Shown piece by piece: positions 62,347 to 64,000 of a DNA stretch of 64,000 nucleotides. Origin of the DNA: Halobellus litoreus (GTDB lineage Archaea; Halobacteriota; Halobacteria; Halobacteriales; Haloferacaceae). Under the pieces are notes generated by a model, which was not told the DNA's origin, ran no database searches, and saw only the letters and a program-made list of their open reading frames with translations. The stretch is from positions 885,083 to 949,082 of the forward strand of contig NZ_JANHAW010000001.1 in the NCBI RefSeq assembly GCF_024464595.1, written 5' to 3'. Both the position numbers and the translations under genes were made by a program. Position 1 is the first letter of the stretch. Every line of letters starts with the position of its first letter.

Positions 62347-63587
62347 CCGCGAACGCCAGAGCCTCGCCGGACGCGCGGGACGACACCGGCGTACTCGACG
62401 ACGAGGCCGTGTTGCTGGTAGGCCACGGCTCCCGCCGCGAGAAGTCGAACGAACAGGTCCGGGCGCTCGCGGCCGATCTGGAGGATCGACTCGGCCTACC
62501 GGTCGACGCCGGCTTTCTGGAACTCGCGACGCCCTCGATATCCGACGCGATCGCCGGGCTCGCGGCGACAGTCTCGCGAATCAGCGTCGTGCAACTGTCG
62601 CTGTTCGCCGCGAGCCACGTGAAGAACGACGTCCCGCTGGCGGTCCAGCGAGCCAGGAACGAACACCCCGACGTCACCGTCCACAACGGCGCACACCTCG
62701 GCGTCCACCCGGCGCTCGTCGACCTGCTCGACGACCGGGCGGCGGCCGTGGAGGCCGAGTTGGGCGTCGACCGCGAGACCGACGACGTCGCGGTGGTGCT
62801 CTGCGCGCGCGGCTCCAGCGATCCGGACGCCAACAGCGACGCGCACAAACTCGCCCGGTTGCTGTACGAGGGCCGGGCCTTCGACCGCGTCGAGACGGCC
62901 TTCATCGGCGTCACCGAGCCGCGGTTGGAGGAGGCGCTGCACGCCGCCGCCAAACACCGGCCCGACGCCGTCGTCGTGCTCCCGTACATGCTCGGCGACG
63001 GCGTCCTCACCGGGCGGATCCGCGAGGGGGCCGCCGAGTTCGACGACGAGTACCCCTACGTCGACGCGGCGGCCGGCGACCCGCTCGGAACGGACGGCCG
63101 GCTGCTGGACGTCCTCGGCGACCGCTGGCAGGAGGCCCGGACGGAAAGCGTCGATATGTCCTGTGACACCTGCAAGTACAAGGTCGAACTCGACGGCTAC
63201 GAGGCGGACGTCGGCGGCGCGAAAGCGACGTTGCGCGCGCTGACGCATCAGGAGTCGCACGCCGACCGCGACGACGTGGACGACGAGCCACACGCACACG
63301 ACGCGCCGGCGAAGCACGTCGCGGTGTGTACCAATCAGACGTGCGCCGCCGACGGCGCGCCGGCCGTCCTCGAAGGGTTGCGGCAGGCCGCACGCGATTC
63401 CGACGCCTGCGACGCCCGGATCACGCGTTCGTCGTGTCTCGGCCGCTGCGGCGACGGCCCGATGGTCGCCGTCTACCCCGACGGCGTCTGGTACGGCGGC
63501 GTCGACGGGAGCGACGCGGAGCGAATCGTCTCGTCCCACCTCGATCGGGACCGCATCGTCTCGGACCTCGTCGACCAAGTGTTATAA
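62343..63587 (+). CDS. cbiX: Sirohydrochlorin cobaltochelatase CbiX with Fe-S and His-rich extension
   Basis: 414 residues. Two CbiX domains (about 20-130 and 145-260): VLLVGHGSRREKSNEQ (H28) and LSLFAASHVKNDVP (H92) are the metal-insertion site; LPYMLGDGVLTGR closes the second. After it comes MSCDTC (272-277), the MxCxxC motif known for the Fe-S centre of Bacillus CbiX, then a His/Asp-rich stretch (306-325) which may hold cobalt, and a thioredoxin-like 2Fe-2S ferredoxin domain (about 324-395; C329, C334, C365, C369, with SSCLGRCGDGP). The chelatase puts Co2+ into sirohydrochlorin, the first committed step. The ATG overlaps the previous stop by four bases. Confidence 0.94.
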   Translation: MTANARASPDARDDTGVLDDEAVLLVGHGSRREKSNEQVRALAADLEDRLGLPVDAGFLELATPSISDAIAGLAATVSRISVVQLSLFAASHVKNDVPLAVQRARNEHPDVTVHNGAHLGVHPALVDLLDDRAAAVEAELGVDRETDDVAVVLCARGSSDPDANSDAHKLARLLYEGRAFDRVETAFIGVTEPRLEEALHAAAKHRPDAVVVLPYMLGDGVLTGRIREGAAEFDDEYPYVDAAAGDPLGTDGRLLDVLGDRWQEARTESVDMSCDTCKYKVELDGYEADVGGAKATLRALTHQESHADRDDVDDEPHAHDAPAKHVAVCTNQTCAADGAPAVLEGLRQAARDSDACDARITRSSCLGRCGDGPMVAVYPDGVWYGGVDGSDAERIVSSHLDRDRIVSDLVDQVL

Positions 63588-63959
63588 ATGAGCTGTCACG
63601 AAATCGAAGCCCTACGACTCGGACTGATGAACGTGCTCGGAACGGAAGATCGAAGCGCTCGCGAGCACGCGGAGAAGGAACTGGAGGGCCACCTCGACGG
63701 CCCGATCGAAGCCCTCGCGAACGCGGAGACGCTCTCGGAGATCGAGCGACACCTCGACGCGGCGCTCGTGGACCTAGAGGCGGAAGTCGCCGCGACCGAT
63801 CCCGACGACCCGGCGTACGGCTACGTCCGCGGGCGACTCGTCGCCGTTCGCGACGCCGAACGCGCGGTGCACAGGCTGACCGATCAGGGCGAGAGCGTCC
63901 TCGACGGACTTGGCGAGGCACACGACGTGCTGCACGAGACGTTCCCCGTCGAGGAGTAG
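63588..63959 (+). CDS. DUF3209 protein of the cobalamin operon
   Basis: 123 residues, helical and acidic: MSCHEIEALRLGLMNVLG at the start, then HLDGPIEALANAETLSEIER and VRDAERAVHRLTDQGESVLD. This is the DUF3209 family, seen next to cbiX in haloarchaea, of unknown role. The start CHE and later Glu/His residues could bind metal. The ATG follows the cbiX stop directly. About 40 bases remain to the window edge, where the operon is likely to go on. Confidence 0.88.
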   Translation: MSCHEIEALRLGLMNVLGTEDRSAREHAEKELEGHLDGPIEALANAETLSEIERHLDAALVDLEAEVAATDPDDPAYGYVRGRLVAVRDAERAVHRLTDQGESVLDGLGEAHDVLHETFPVEE

Positions 63960-64000
63960 CGATCAGGGGGGCCGATCCCCCTTCTATCGCGGATCATTCA

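Overview
The window is chromosomal DNA from a halophilic archaeon (class Halobacteria); the genus cannot be read from it. The evidence is high G+C with strong third-position G/C bias, very acidic predicted proteins, tRNA genes without an encoded CCA, many genes with a TATA-like box 25-30 bases before the start codon (leaderless transcription), twin-arginine lipoproteins, and haloarchaeal families such as DUF3209, DUF1405 and GAF/PAS sensor kinases. About 60 protein genes, three tRNA genes and several short repeats are called.

Layout. 1-1.6 kb: the 5' part of a thioredoxin-like DUF255 gene, diverging from an FxsA-type membrane protein. 1.7-7.3 kb: tRNA-Ile(GAU), then a visibly more A+T-rich stretch with a broken small ORF, a CPBP-family membrane protease and a 1342-residue sensor kinase with two transmitter modules. 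7.4-13.9 kb: a six-gene cluster (phosphodiesterase/alkaline-phosphatase superfamily, inositol-phosphate synthase, TatD hydrolase, two TIM-barrel sugar-phosphate isomerase-like proteins, UbiA prenyltransferase) that resembles the bacterial ebo metabolite-trafficking cluster. It is followed at 14.1 kb by a LOV-domain (blue-light) histidine kinase. 16-28.5 kb: mostly housekeeping genes (carB, thrB, pdxS), small membrane proteins, an FAD oxidoreductase and an SLC13-type transporter with TrkA_C domains. 28.6-31.2 kb: a Met/Asp-repeat lipoprotein, a membrane-anchored sulfite-oxidase-family protein, a winged-helix regulator and a small membrane protein. 31.3-33.7 kb: two identical tRNA-Pro(UGG) genes in homologous direct repeats flanking a HAD phosphatase and an APH-like kinase. 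33.7-39.2 kb: two more sensor kinases, a second UbiA protein and an MFS transporter. 39.3-54.9 kb: assorted genes, among them a Vps62-like secreted lipoprotein, an FKBP isomerase, a solo Cas4-like protein, tRNA t6A synthesis, a cysteine-less peroxiredoxin-like protein next to a glutaredoxin, CNNM and PiT transporters, a membrane-tethered HTH protein, a CDF transporter and a threonine aldolase.

54.9-64 kb: an HTH regulator diverges from a tightly packed anaerobic-type cobalamin (corrin ring) operon: cbiT, cbiL, cbiF, cbiG, two cbiH paralogues, a ferredoxin, a protein with two degenerate LAGLIDADG-like motifs, a CbiX chelatase with extra Fe-S and His-rich parts, and a DUF3209 gene. The operon probably continues past the right edge.

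The best candidates for something undescribed are the archaeal ebo-like cluster beside a LOV kinase, the LAGLIDADG-like protein inside the cobalamin operon, the duplicated tRNA-Pro locus, and the Cys-free peroxiredoxin/glutaredoxin pair. All function calls come from reading motifs by eye; no database search was run.
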